From NCBI GenBank assembly GCA_001584585.1, contig LSYV01000012.1, positions 1,280,574-1,344,573 on the forward strand: 64,000 nucleotides of DNA, written 5' to 3'. The position numbers and the translations under genes were made by a program. Source of the stretch: Gonium pectorale. Lineage: Eukaryota; Chlorophyta; Chlorophyceae; Chlamydomonadales; Volvocaceae. This document shows, one piece after another, positions 1-12,353 of this stretch (the stretch's first letter is position 1; the number at the start of each line of letters is the position of its first letter). A model generated the notes under the pieces. The model was not told the origin of the DNA. It saw only the letters and a list, made by a program, of their open reading frames with translations, and made no database searches.

Positions 1-2955
1 GGCCACTGCCCGGCACGGGGATGGGCCGGCCCGCCTTGAGGCGGTGGAAGAACCACTCCTCCACGGGGTTGTAGTTGAGCGGGCCGTAGATGTAAACGGG
101 GCGGATGGACGTGAAGTTGACGCCGCTCTTGCGGAGCAGCTCCTCGGTGTCCAGCTTGCCCTGCGGGGTCGTGGAGGGCAGGGAAGGGGATTGTGAGGCA
201 GCCCGCTTTACATGCTGTCCTCCTGCAACTTACAAAGGCGGGTGTTCGGGTGTGGCGTTCAGCAGTGGCTCTCATGGGCCTTAAAGAGGGATGTAAAGGG
301 CGGGCGGTTGGAGACAGCCCGCTTCGATGCTGGACTCCAGCAGCAGCCATCGTGCCCTGCTGTCCGCTCCCTCCAGCCGACCCATCTAACAGCCGCGTCC
401 CCCCATGCCCCGCCAATCCCAGCTCTGCCTCACCACTCAGGGCAGCGGCTCCTGGGTGTCGCATGAAACCCAACCCGCTGGCGGGCCCCACAGGACCGGG
501 AAGCATGCGATTAAGCCCTCAGCCAAGCCCCTCTTGAAGGCGCTTTGCCGCAGCCCACGGCCCCACCTTGTGGCGGCTCTTGGGGTCGACGGCGTCCTCC
601 TCGCGGTGAGGCATCATATCGTTCTTCAGGTACACACCCGCCGAGGAGCAGTAGATGTACTGCTCCAGGGTCGACTTGGTGCCCTTAAGCACGGGCTCCG
701 CCTCCACGGCCTCGCGGCCGTTAATGTCGTACACAACTGTCATGCGCAACGAAAGGGAGGGTGGTACGGCGGTGGTAGAGTGGGAGAAGAGGCCAGGCAT
801 GTACACGTGGTGACGCTGACGTATGCAAACATTTCGAAGCTCCGCACCATTACCGCCTTGTATAACACTCGCCCCCCTCCCTGGACGGCCCCAGGCCCGC
901 CCGATGCTGTCCAAGACCTCCATCCGACTCATGGACGACTGGCGTGCCCGCCATGCCGGTAACGGCGCAACGACCAACGGATCTGCGCCCGCCGCAACGC
1001 CGCGTTCGCGTGAAGCCTGGGAGTCCGCGCATGCTGCTCGATTAGAGATCACGCGCCAAGAGGGTTCTTCGGTCGTAACGTGGCCCTCTGACAGGCTGAA
1101 CTGGCGAGGGCGGCCAGCAGCATGGATACACACATTCGCCGTACCACGAGTGCTTCTTGCCCGCCAGCCCCGGCCAGACCAGACCAGACGCAAGACCAGA
1201 CGCTTGTGAGCCTCCAGCGCGCCTGGGCGCGGCCAGCTGCTAGTCGCGTGACGATTGTCCCACCCGGCAGCAGGGCGGAAGGTGTCGGCTGGTGCTGCCC
1301 GCTCCTCGCCCAGCTACCACCAAGTGGCGCCATCCCGCACATCCGTCGTCGCTTTGCTCTCACGATGCCGCTGTCCACGCCACGTGTAGACCGGTTCACT
1401 TCGAAACCCAGGTCCGCGTGCCGCCCTGGCTGCGACTGGTCCCTTCATGCATACCCGAAGTGCCAACACGAGCCCGCACCCCCAACGACATCCGCCGTGA
1501 CCCCGTCGCTGGGGCCCTCTGTCACCAGCAAACACATGGCATGCAAACCAGTGCCCACCCGCACAGGGGGAAGCCGCCACGAGCCACACTCCCTGAGTCA
1601 GCCCGCACCCACCCTGGAAGCCCTCGCGCGCCAGCTTGCGCTCCACCTCGGGGAAGTCCTGTTCGGAACCGGGCAGGGCCAAAAAGGGGGCGTGCGCGAC
1701 TCAGGATAGTGATACCTCGCGGCCACACCAGGGCTGCACATTGCCCCGGCCTCCCCCCATACATGCGCCCGCCAGTGCCCGCACCCTTGCCCGCGCAACC
1801 GTGCACTACGGGGGGCGTGGCGACCGGGTCCCGCCCCGCCCAGAAGGCTGCGCTTTGACCCTCGTCTCTCAGGTCCAACATGCAACTGCTGGGACCTCCG
1901 GTCCAAGGCCTCCCTGGCATGTTGACAGTCCCCCTGGCAGGTGTGCTCTCCTGGCGCGCTTGGCCTTGGTGCGCTCAACGCCGGGGCCGACCTCTTTGCA
2001 GTCGGGTGAATCTTCGAAACGGCGCTGATAGCCCGAGTCACAGGCCTATCCCGCCCAGGCCCCTCCTGCGTCACCAGCAGTCGGCTTTGCCCTGAAGACC
2101 TAGCTCCCCAACGGGGCCACCAGCCGCTGCGCCTCCCTCCACGACGACGCCTCACCATGCGGTCACCCTGAATGTGCTTGATCGAGCGTGAGAACTGGGC
2201 GAACGAGCCCGGGGTGTCGTCCGGGATCTCGTACGCCACCTTCTTCTTGCCGCGGGTGAACAGGGTCACCTCGTGGCCCGCCTCAACCAGCTGGCGAGCG
2301 AGGTAAAGGCCGATGAAGCGAGTGCCGCCTGGAATGTGAGGAACGAGTGTGTGAGGAACATATGTGTATGTGGGTGTAAGTATATGGTTGGCTGGGGAGT
2401 CGGGTACAAGGGTGTTACAGACGGAAGGAGGGCCGCCTCGGCACACTTTAGTTGGTAACCCTGACATAGATTCGTGCGGCCCAGATCACCTATGCAGACT
2501 GCATGGGCTCCGCGGCGTGCGGATCCACAGTGAGGGTGTCTACGACGGCGGCATGTGTCGACCGGCACTCACCCATCATGAGGATCTTCTTGGGCTCGAC
2601 GGAGCTGCTGCTGCTGCCATAGCTGCTGCTGCTCGACGACGTGCCTTTCTCAAGCTGCTCACGCCAGTTGGGAGGCAGGCGAGCAGCAAGCACACGGACC
2701 TATGCAAGTCCAGTGAGGGCACAACAGAGGGGTCATGGTTAGAGCAGTTACTTGCATAGATGTGATTATGATCAATGACTAGAATAAATCGGCTGTTGAT
2801 TGTGCGACCTTGGGGGCCGTCGACCTAACGGCTACAGAGAGGGTTGCCCGCTTAGCGCCTGCACGTTCCCCATGTGCATTTACCTGGGCACGACGAGCAC
2901 CAGCCGTGGGGCGCACGGCCGAACCGCGCGCAGAGGAGCGAGAAGCGACCTGCAT
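1..2955 (-). CDS. CSP41b/RAP38-type chloroplast stem-loop RNA-binding protein, 3' end outside window
   Basis: Plastid protein of the atypical short-chain dehydrogenase (epimerase) fold that binds and cleaves RNA and associates with ribosomes and the transcription machinery. Exons in order of translation: 2955-2884, 2699-2573, 2328-2156, 1658-1613, 736-567, 160 to window edge. All phases agree, giving 249 residues so far. Exon 1 encodes a basic Ser/Ala/Arg-rich transit-like peptide of 24 residues from ATG at 2955. The nucleotide-binding motif GGTRFIG is at residues 67-73 and is split by an intron. VVYDINGREA, YIYCSSAGVYLK, DAVDPKSRHK and RPVYIYGPLNYNP match the CSP41b family as I remember it. 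The Tyr of the YxxxK motif (Y175) is present but the Lys four residues later is Asp, as expected of a non-dehydrogenase member. The C-terminal third lies outside the window. Family assignment is strong; the symbol is left blank because CSP41a and b were not separated by a search. Confidence 0.88.
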
Positions 2956-3217
2956 TCTCTACTACACTGCTTTCCTAGTCTGAAACAAACAGAAGTGCAG
3001 CTGATGTAACAGCTGAACACCCGATGCACTTATTGTGATGGCAAGCTGCAGGTGGGGAGCGCTGTCCAGTCCAGGCTTATCCACAGCTCGTCCGAAACCA
3101 TACGGCCTTCGCGCGCGGTGACTGTGACACTGTGTCGTCCTTGGGTGCGGTCTAAATGCTGCTGCTGGGATTGCTTGGCCCTCGAGCTTCGTCGTGTTTA
3201 CACGGGTTTCGTCGCGC

Positions 3218-6200
3218 TTACACGGCGCCCACTTCCTTCAAGAGGGCCGAATGCATCGGGCATGGGTCTGGCCGGCCGGCTGCGGCCGCCTTCTGCGTCA
3301 GCCCGTAGAACCAGCCGTTCCGCCAGGGGAACTGATGGAGGGCAGGGGGGAGCACGCGGAAACGGGGAACGTCTGGATTGAACGACCCGTGGGGGGTGGG
3401 GCCGTGGGGGGCAGGAGTGGTTGGCTGCATATGTGTACAGCGAAAATCGTGAAACCCGCGCTCCCAAAAGAATCTTCCACGCTGTCCCAAAGACACGGAA
3501 GCAGGCAGCAACTGGGTAGTCGAATGCAGAAACTCATTACTGGTACACCGTCTTCACGCGGTGATGCTGTCATGTGGGATATGGCAGCAATCCCATGGTT
3601 CAATCGCCATCCCTCCCAGCCCGCGCCCTCCCCGTCTCTCTCAAGCACGCGCACCTCTTTGACGGCGGTGGGGAAGTGCGCCACGCTGCGGGCGTACGCT
3701 AGCAGCCGCTCCACCTCGCCGCCCGCCAGCCCCACGCCCAGCTCCGCGGCGCCCGCGGCGCACAGCTCGGAGATGAGGGCGGCCATCTCGCCCTTGTGCT
3801 CCACCTCCACCTGCCCCACCGTGGCCTTGTGCTTGGCGCCGACCAGCATGAAGGCGCTGCGTGCATTGCAGAGGAAGGGAGCGCAGGGGGCCAGGGTGCA
3901 AGATACGGTGAAAACAGATCAAGGATGAGTCGCGTCTATACAGAGTCGCAGTACTAACACGGCATACCGGTACAGGCAGAGCGGTGCGCGGTTTGGAGGG
4001 GGGGGGGGTGCGGCGAGACCGCATACAGTAGCTTTCTTGATCAGATTGCCGTAACTCCTAGATAGCCAGACAGCTTGACGGATCAATACATTGCAAGCTG
4101 CAATGCCGTGCGGCGCAGGAACACAGGTGGTGGTCGCGTGCCGTGCCTCGCTCGCTGTGCTCCTGACGCAAATCCGCTTGAGGGTCCAAAACGCTAAACC
4201 CCAACACGTGCGACATCCTGACCTGATCCATACGAGCTTCTCCAGCATGGCCCGCTGGAAGTCCGCCTTGCCAAGCACCTGAGAGGGAGATGCCGATTGT
4301 GAATCGTAACCATTTGAGTCAGGATGGAGCCAAGCGGAGTGGACGGGTTCACGAGGTGGGCTGTAGAGTTGTCAAAGCAGCAGGGTAGGGCAAGCAAGCC
4401 GGCAGGCAGCAGTGCGCGCTGCAGGCAAAACGACATGTCGTTCGGGGGATGCCGGCTCTGGCCTCTGGATCCTCCAAGCCCACAGAGACCAGCAACAGTG
4501 CTCGAGCCAACATGATCTGGAGTCTTGGCTCCAGATCCCGGTAAACGGACCCCGGGATCCTAGGATCAAATTCGAGCTGTGCGGCTCTCAGGATGCCGGC
4601 CGTGCGCTGTGCCAGCGTAAACGCCCCCGGCCTGCGCCCGACGGCCGCACGCACCTTGCAGCTGAGGCCTGCCGAGTGCAGCCGATCCGCCACCGCCTGC
4701 GCGTGCTTGCCGTACGCTGGAAGTGCGGCACGTTTGCCACACAGATTGGGACGAAGAGGGACCGAGCAGGTAGTTTACAAGGAAGAGCCCGGCGTACCCC
4801 CCCTCCCCCGGGTCACATGGCATGGATCGCATGGCAAGACGCAGGGGAACCTCAACGCAAGCGGACGTTTGAGCAGGGGTAATGCCAGGGCACAGCACAG
4901 TAATTCGATTACAATGCAAGGCCGTACGCCTTCATGCTGAAATCCGGGCCGCGTATTCCGTAGCGATAGTACAGCCTGGGCTCTCCCCTCTGTACCCCAT
5001 GACGAGGGCTCCATGGGCCCGGTCCTGCCCACCTGCCGTGAGGCCCTCCGGGTTGACGTCCGTCTTCCCGTCGGTGGGCTTGTCGCCCTTCTTGGCTACT
5101 GCAAAGTACACAAGCACCTGAAGGCCCCAAACACATGAAAACGGGTACAGGTTGTTGGAGTAAGATCAGCACGCATATACCTTTGGAATGGGAGAACAGT
5201 AATACGGCTTTGCTCTAACACAGGTAAGGGCGGGGACAAGGCCAGCGACTAGGAGCCAGATGGCGGGACACAACGGGGGGCACAGTGTGTTCCCAGCCGC
5301 CTATCTACTGTGTGATTACCACGCGCGTCTCTGAAACCTTTCCCGGGGTCAACTTTCACAGGAAGCAGTTGGTTGCTCGAGTCAGTTCGCGCGGTAACCA
5401 ACCAGTGGGAGAGTGCGTGCTCCGGGAACGGCGAGGCCCGGAATGGTGGCCGCGCATGGCGGCCTTCTCCAAGGACGGTTTTGCATTCAACGGTGGCCGC
5501 ACTATGTTGTACGGGTTCGCCCGGGCCTTTGCCACACACCTGGGTGTTCTCTCCGAGCCCCCGCGCGTCCAGCCAGGGCTGCAGCATTCCGTTCTGGATG
5601 AAGACAAGGTCTGCGGGCGCAACCACGGCGGCGGGTTGTAGCGTCCGACGCACCGTCACGTTACACCACAACCACTAGGCACGTGACAATACCGAAGGCA
5701 CATCAAGCCCGAGCGACCGGCCCCATGGGCAGCGGCGCCGCAAGCGCCCCGGCTCTGCCCTGGGCCACACCTTGGCGACGCTCCGGAGCCGTCGCATCAA
5801 CAACCGCCTGGGGTGGGGGCAGGTGGGGAAGTCAGACCCGGGAGTAAGGCAGGCAAGGCATGCCAAAAAACACGTGACGATCGTGGGGACTTGACCTGCG
5901 GGTTTACTGTTGTTAGTGGAGCCGTAGCTAAAACGCGCACCCTGGCACGGTCCAGACCGGTATGTAGACAATGCGCCCGCACTTGACGTGCCCCACGCAC
6001 GCAGCTGCTCGTCGCGTAAAGCAATCCACCAAAGGCCGCCGGGTGTTGAACCCGCAGCAGTTGGGCTTACCCCCTAGCCCACCAACCTGCAGGTCGTCAT
6101 TCCGGGTGCAGACGACGATGGGGCCGGGGGGGCCCTCCACCCGCTGCCCGCGACCAACCACAACCTGGTGGGGTGGCGGACCCAAACCGGCATCGTACGG

Positions 6201-7101
6201 CATATCCAAACTGCAATGTGGATGAGGTGGTGGAGTCAGCCCGTCGAACCGGCTGGACCCGCTGGCCTTCCGCGTCGCAAGGGCCGGTTCCGGCCACCTC
6301 CCACCGAGAGGCTGATCACTGGATGGGAATGGTCGCGAAGCTGCGTCGCGAACAAGCTGATAGCACCCGGCTGCAGGCAGCGTCCACCGCAGGGAGAGCG
6401 CCCTCATGCAAGCGGCACTCCGTCTGCTGACACGCCCTGCCGTGGGGTGGCTGCATCCAGGCGTGACGTCAGCCTTATAATGAAGGAGGCCCCGCCAGCT
6501 GCGGTAGGAGTCTACCTACAGGCTGTCTGGGATACCAGGCACGCTATTCTTCGGCGTCAGGCGCTGAAGCGGGGTAGAGATGAGGACCATAACCCGCTAC
6601 CCCACCCCAATATTCGCAATTCGTCCATGGCCCCCACGGCTTTGACGGACGTGTAACCTGTAACCTGTCAGCACACGCACGCCCCGCAAACACGCAATCA
6701 CATACACACCCGAGCGTGCCACTCACGTCGCTGCCCGAGCCCATGTCCGCGATCGCCTGGCCCACACGCCCTCCGCCGACGATGGTGAAGGCCTGGGCAA
6801 GGTAAGTTAAGGAATGGGCCTGGGTCGCAGGGCTCCAAGTAGGAGAGCGGCGAGCTTGTCGCATGGAGACGCAGAGGGCCTAAAGTTTTAGGGTCTAAGG
6901 AGGTGGAATGCTGCGTAGAGGCGGTCGCATGGCAGCAAGCCAGCAACCCACGGGGGCCTACACGGTCGCGCCACCGGTGCACGCGCTTACCTGGGAAGCC
7001 GACGCGCTGCAGGCCATTCTTCCTGATCTCAGCTGACTCAATTGCAGGGGAGCGCGCGCCTTGAACGCGAAGGACGAGGCGTGTGCGCGCGATGCAAGCA
7101 T
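3218..7101 (-). CDS. Ketopantoate-reductase-like (ApbA/PanE) protein, probably plastid-targeted
   Basis: Ten phase-consistent exons: 7101-6991, 6792-6727, 6164-6087, 5807-5771, 5610-5540, 5117-5033, 4716-4655, 4278-4223, 3856-3655, 3331-3218, giving 293 residues. Residues 1-37 are rich in Ala, Ser and Arg with few acids, like a transit peptide. Residues 38-48 (AFTIVGGGRVG) form the Rossmann dinucleotide loop. VVCTRNDDLQ and DLVFIQNGMLQPW follow the ketopantoate reductase pattern. K184 in AMLEKLVWISAFMLVG sits where these enzymes have the catalytic Lys. The family reduces 2-dehydropantoate with NADPH in pantothenate synthesis, but I do not see the usual C-terminal Ser/Asp substrate-binding segment, so the substrate is uncertain. 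It may belong to the plant and algal group of KPR-like oxidoreductases of unknown substrate. The start lies 280 bp from that of the divergent gene at 7382. Confidence 0.72.
6603..6670 (+). repeat. Dispersed repeat copy 1 ending in TGTAACC units
   Basis: A block of about 45 bases containing CGCAATTCGTCCATGGCCCC and GGCTTTGACGGAC, followed by GTGTAACCTGTAACCTGT, matches the block at 19739-19812 almost base for base. It lies in an intron of the ketopantoate-reductase-like gene, on the strand opposite to transcription. Confidence 0.75.
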
Positions 7102-7381
7102 GGCGAACACGGCCCAAAACGCGCAGTTGACGCCTGACCGTCTGATCGTGGCGGTATGAATATGGGGTAGTAACGCGCCCGATTGGGGCTTGAGCGTGAG
7201 GCTCGCGACCGTACGGGCTGACCTTGACCTGGGTTGTTCCGTTTTCGGGGCAGCACTACCAAGATTGTCTACATGTTTCAAGTATAGCAATATAACTCTA
7301 ACTGGGTACGATTGACGGTTTGTATTCTGCCGCACGCCAAGCCCTCCGATGCTGAAAGCCTGAACAGACTACGCGACGGGT

Positions 7382-8276
7382 ATGATTGTATCGGGCGGCA
7401 GTGCTCTGAGGCTAGTGGTGCTGCCGCCCATAGCAGTATCGGCACCCCATCGTGGCGCCGCCTGGCGGAACCCGTGCGCAGCGGACACCTCTAGCGGCGC
7501 CCCCTTGCCCTCTGGCAGCTTCGGCAGGACACATCAACACCACTCCCGCGGTCCCCTGCCATGCCGGGCATCGTACAAGTCGCACCGCGCCGTGCCGCCG
7601 CCCCACGGCGCAAGGTACGGTGCCGTGACTGCAGTCGAAAGGGGGCCCAACGCCACGCCTTTCCGGGACCTCCCTCAGAGGAATCGTATTTCATCCCCCA
7701 GCAACCACTGTATGATCCTCGCCTGCATATCCCACGGAAGACTGAACTGGTTCGCTTGCCCGCCGCGCGTGTAGGTCGGGCCCGCCGAGCCCCGCCCTCG
7801 ATCAGCCCCCGCCCCTGCTACTGGCGGCTGGCTACGCCCTCGGGGCGATGCTCGTCTTCAACCTCGTCCGGTACCTCGTCTTGACGTGGATCTCATGGGA
7901 GCGGCGCAAGCCAAAGCCGCAGAGTCCTCCAACCTCGTCGGAGGCAGATGATGCTAGGCCGGCGGAGGCGGACCCGTTAGCGGCCGTGGCGGACTCAGTG
8001 CCTAGCACTGCAGCGGTCGCTGCAATTGCAGATGAAGTGGAACGGCGTGTGGTCACGGGCGCCGTTGAGGCGCACACAGCCAGCACGCTGACCTCACCTG
8101 GAGGCGAGGGTGATGGCGAGGGCGAGGGCGCTGCGCGCGCACGTTCGGTAGCTGCTGAGGGCGGAGGAGCTGCGGTCCCGGGGGCCATTGCGGACCCGGA
8201 TGGCGAGCAGATCAAGATCGCCAGCTACCAGCTGAGGCGCCGGGGCAGCCTGGTGGGTTCGATGGGAAACGGCTGA
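7382..8276 (+). CDS. Small protein with one membrane span and acidic disordered tail, unknown function
   Basis: Two exons, 7382-7614 and 7775-8276, joined in phase 2, give 244 residues. The first 80 residues are Ser/Ala/Arg/Pro/His-rich with few acids and could be an organelle-targeting peptide. A hydrophobic helix follows (LLLAAGYALGAMLVFNLVRY and onward, about residues 92-119), ending in a basic WERRKPKP stretch. The rest is Ala/Glu-rich and probably disordered. The exon 2 frame is closed upstream by a TGA at 7743, so the AG at 7774 is the only nearby acceptor that keeps the membrane segment open. I do not recognise the family. The start codon is the first ATG of an open exon and has no further support. 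Confidence 0.45.
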
Positions 8277-8406
8277 GGACGCCCGCCCAGGGCAGCCCGA
8301 GGTCTGGACGGCGGGCCCACGTGGGCTACCGCGCACCGGTGTGGGCCGCAAACACATGTCAGCGTGGGAACGTAACTAGTATCGGCCGTAAGCCCGAAGG
8401 ACCAAC

Positions 8407-11400
8407 ATGAAAGGCATGCGCGTCGTGCAGCACACGGTCTCGGAGCCATACGGAGCCCCCAAGCAGGCCCCTTTGCATAGTGGCGCTGCATCGAAGCGAC
8501 GCTCATCCAGGACACCCGTTGTTCTACGTTACCAGGGCCCCGCCGCCCCAGCCCCGGGCCTGATGTTTAGCCCTGCCCCTACCTGCAGCCCGTGCACTAC
8601 CATCCCCCGAGTCCGTTTGGAATGGGGCTGCGACTGCTTCAGGCTGGCTTTCGCTCTTGGCGCGTCTTCCCTAATCCTCTCGCCCAACCACGCTTCTGCC
8701 TGCCTTGCAGTCCTCCTCAAACCTGGGCCGCGTCGTGTTCTGTGCGTCACTGGAGCCAGCGCAGACCACTGCTGCGCAGCCGCCGTTGCCAGCGCAGTCG
8801 TCCTCGCCCGCGACGGCAGCGGCAGCGGGCGGCGGTGGCGAGGCGGCGCCCTGGCACACCGTCGAGTGGCACCGACGTGCGTGCCTTGGCCCGTGGGCGG
8901 GCAGCTGTGTAGAGCCGGGCGTGTGCGGGCCGGGCACAATGAGCCGTGAGCGTGGGTGGTCGTCCAGGCGGTGCTGGCTGTTGCGCGGGATGTTGCGGGT
9001 TTAGGGGAGGACCGACGGGCGGCTGCGGACGATGTTCCGTCGCCGGCAGAGGGTCTTGCGGCACGCAACTTGTCCACTCCAACTTGGCACGTCTTGGCCG
9101 TTTGTGTTTGGTAACTCGCAAATTTGCTAATGTAGATCCCCGACAAATCCCTGCCAGGCTTCTGGGAGCCACTTATACGAAAGTACTCGGACGGTCCCGA
9201 TGACGAGCGGGTCACGGGACTGCTCGTACTGTACGGCAAGTCTGTACTGCACGTTCTCGAGGTGGGCTCGCTGGGCGCGGTCACTGGGCAGGGCGGGCGG
9301 GGGCGGCGCCGCAACTGGTCGCCCTCAGCCCGCAGGGCCCTGAGGCCTGCAGCACGGGAAAGGTGTTGGCGGTCTAGCGGCGGTCTTCGCGCAAGTTAGC
9401 GCGTGGTGGCCTTCAGTGCGATCCGCCACGACGGCGGTGATATGTGTTGAGCTGATGAGCACTGGTGCTCGGCCCGTTGTCCCGCTCCCGCGGTCTGCTC
9501 TCACACAGGGCTCCTGCCTTGTGCTGCTTCAGTAAGCACATTTTAGCACGCCGCTCCCGTTTCAATGCACACAGGGCGACAACAATGTGCTGTTCGCGTT
9601 GCTGCGGGAACTGCGGCCCGACGGCGTTGGTATGCACCACCTCCACGAGATACGGGTGAGGCATAAGAGGAGACCCGAGCAGCGGCGAAGTAGTTACCTT
9701 CGAGGCGTGATATTGATTGACGGCGAATTTTAACGGCTGAGTAGGCCCCTATCCGGGATCGCTTTGTTATGCATACTGTTCGCACTGCCCGCGGTCGCCC
9801 GACAGGTCTTCACGCTTTGTATGCATACCTTTCGCATAGTCCTTCGTATCCTTTCCGTGTCACCCCTCCCTTCCGTGGTGGTGCTCTGTCTCAATATGTA
9901 AACGCCTGCTTACTGTCTCCACAGGTTCCCTGCTTCATTCTGGACCTGCGGGAGCGGCTCTACGAACGCTGGGATTGCGGCGCGTTTCAGCTGCGACCCG
10001 CGGGTCGGTCCCGCGGTCTCACGCGCGCAGCGCTCCGCCAGGCTATACCGACGGGCTTGGGGTCTGGCGGGCCGGTGCCGAGTGCGCTACCCGACGTGGC
10101 AGACGGTGCCCCTGGGCCCGAGCTTCAGGGGCCGTTACCAGAGGAGGAGTGAGTGGAACGGCAGCCGCGGCTGATCTATGCCCAGGAACAACGCTGAGCT
10201 GCGAGCGCGCATGTTGTGGTCCACGGGCAGCCGGCCGGGAGTGCACTGTTGAGGTTGCGAAGCGGGGATGCTGCGCAGTCCCTCCGCGACTACGGAAGCA
10301 TGGGGTTGGGATTCATGCAATGGTAATGCGCTTACAAAACAGTTTACCTGCGAGGTATGCGGGCTCCGGGGGCTGCAGAATGTGTCGCAGGCCCCTGGTT
10401 GCGCCATGGAGTAAGTGCCGACTTCCGTGTGTGGACATGTACGACAGGCTACTCAGGCGAATCCAGACGGTGGAGCTATTTGTCAAGTTCGTGGGCCCAC
10501 GACTGGCGGCGCTGGATAAAAAGGTGCGTACTGCGCACGCCCACGCACACAGCCCACGCGTTGCACCCCGTGGGACACGCATGCATAAAGTGGTATGTGA
10601 CAATAGGAAGCTATACCTCTCATTAGGGCTGGGGGACTCTCGGTGACACTGACCCTGGAAGGGAGCTATTCACTTGCGTGCCGCCAGACGCTCGACAAGC
10701 TTTTTGGACGTATGTGGTGACTCACATATTGCATGTGGCCGTACGTGTGACGAGCGCCGTTTGCGTGACCACGCTTGTTCATGAAGTGGCCACGTCTCAG
10801 GGAAGTCGCCTGCATGCCTTAAACTTTCGAAAACTCGATGGCCCCCGACCCTGCAATCTGGCGCGACCCGCTCCGCATCTTCGTCCCCAACTTGAATCCC
10901 GCACTGCCCCATGCGCTAGCTGCCCCTTCCCGCACCCTGTCTGATGGGTGGATGCTCTGCCATCATGCAGGAGGCGCGCGAGCAGGCTCTGCAGCAGCTG
11001 CGGGACTTCGAGCCCAGCACGCCGCCCGAGGCCTTGGTTTCGGACCTCGCCGCAGACGAGGTGCGTGTTCGCCGTGTGCCGTGCAGTTTTATGCACACGC
11101 CTATTTGGTCTGTGAATGCGTGCCCCCATTCCCCTGCAATTGCTGCCATGCTGCTGGTCACTCCTGATCGGCTCCGGGTGCCCACTCGCGCTGAAAGTCT
11201 TGCGCTTCTTATGTGACACTATGCGACAACGCCGCTGCCATAATTGGAGTATTGTCCCCTGGGACGCCCTCGCCCGCCATTTGCCACATCCACGGCTCCC
11301 ACACCATCCAGCTGCGTGTTTGGGGACTGGTGCTTTCATGTCATTTTGTTTGAGCTACTATGCTGTAGTGCTTTGGCTCGGAAGTGCGCCATCAGTCCGC

Positions 11401-12353
11401 TGCCGCGCGCTCACGGTCACACCTTTACAGGCTATCCACACGTTGCACCGCAACTGTGTCCATGGTGCTCTGCGTTGTACTCCCTTGCAGCTGGCCCCGA
11501 CGCTGGTGGATTTCGTGGATTCCTTCGACGCCGACTACAAGCGCTACCTGACGCTGCTGCAGCTGCTGGCCGCCAAGCAGGCCGAGGCCGACAGCGGCGG
11601 CAGCGGTCCCGGGCGGGAGCTGCTGGTCGAGACGGCCCACCTGGCTCGCTTCTACGCGGAGCACGTGCGACGCGACCTGGAGGTGCGTGCTGTGCCTTGT
11701 GGCGCATGCTGTGCGAGCCGTCCCCACGACTCCCTACCAGAAGTGTCTCTGCGAGAGCTCACGCAGGACGCCGCGCGTGCGGCTCCCGCTCTAATTAACT
11801 TCCCTCTGTGCTGTGTTATCTATGCGTTATGGTATGCTCAAAACAGTTCTATAAGCGACAAAACAGCTATATAAGCTACAAAGCAACCTAGCCAGCAGCC
11901 CATGAGCCCGACCCATCTAAGTGACCCTCCAAGTACTTACCGCTGGAGCGCTGGGCTGGATATAGGTGGCTGAGCTTCGCTGGGCTGGGCTGGGCTGGGC
12001 TGGGCTGACCTCCAGACAGCGTGGCCGGCAGTGCGGTGATCGCGGCCGCGCGCAGACGCTCTGTGCTGTGTATATGTGCGTGGCCTGATTGTGCATGTGC
12101 AGCTGGTGCCTGCCCAGCGTTTGCCAGTCCGCAAAGTGCCCGCTGACGCATGCGACCGCTGCTCTGCACCGGGCAACGTTCCCGTTCCGCTGGTGTCCCG
12201 TGTGCCATGCCCCGCGGCCAGGCCGTGGAGGTGCAGGAGGAGGCGGCCCGTGCCAGGGGTAGCGCGGATGAGGTCGCCAGGCGGCTGGCGCGCGGCATAC
12301 GGCTGCCGGTCAGGCAGGCGGCAGGGCGTCCCCAGCCCCTGCACCAGACGTAG
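8407..12353 (+). CDS. TEX47-like protein (BLUF-like fold), start and middle exons uncertain
   Basis: Exons I can place: 8711-8876, 9158-9261, 9575-9655, from 9925, one ending at 10523, 10971-11060, 11491-11682 and 12222-12353 (TAG). The text GRVVFCASLEPA, then ERVTGLLVLYGKSVLHVLEG, DNNVLFALLRELRPDG and later VELFVKFVGPRLAAL follows the BLUF-like layout (strand, GLLLLY-type strand, HVLEG turn, helix) that I associate with the sperm protein TEX47. No flavin-binding residues could be confirmed. The 9158 acceptor is chosen because its phase fits the 8876 donor. The 3' end of the exon at 9925 and the exon before 10523 are unresolved, as is the first exon; 8407 is the nearest plausible ATG. Two TGTAA motifs lie 100-190 bases after the stop. 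The role is unknown; a ciliary one is only inferred from the animal relative. Confidence 0.5.
11984..12008. repeat. Intronic GGGCT tandem repeat
   Basis: About five copies of GGGCT in the last intron of the TEX47-like gene. A diverged 21-bp tandem (ACAGTTCTATAAGCG and ACAGCTATATAAGCT) lies just upstream at 11839-11880. Confidence 0.6.

Noticed and set aside
8407..12353. A blue-light photoreceptor (true BLUF protein)
   Set aside because: The fold-like motifs are present, but I could not identify the Tyr and Gln residues that hold the flavin.
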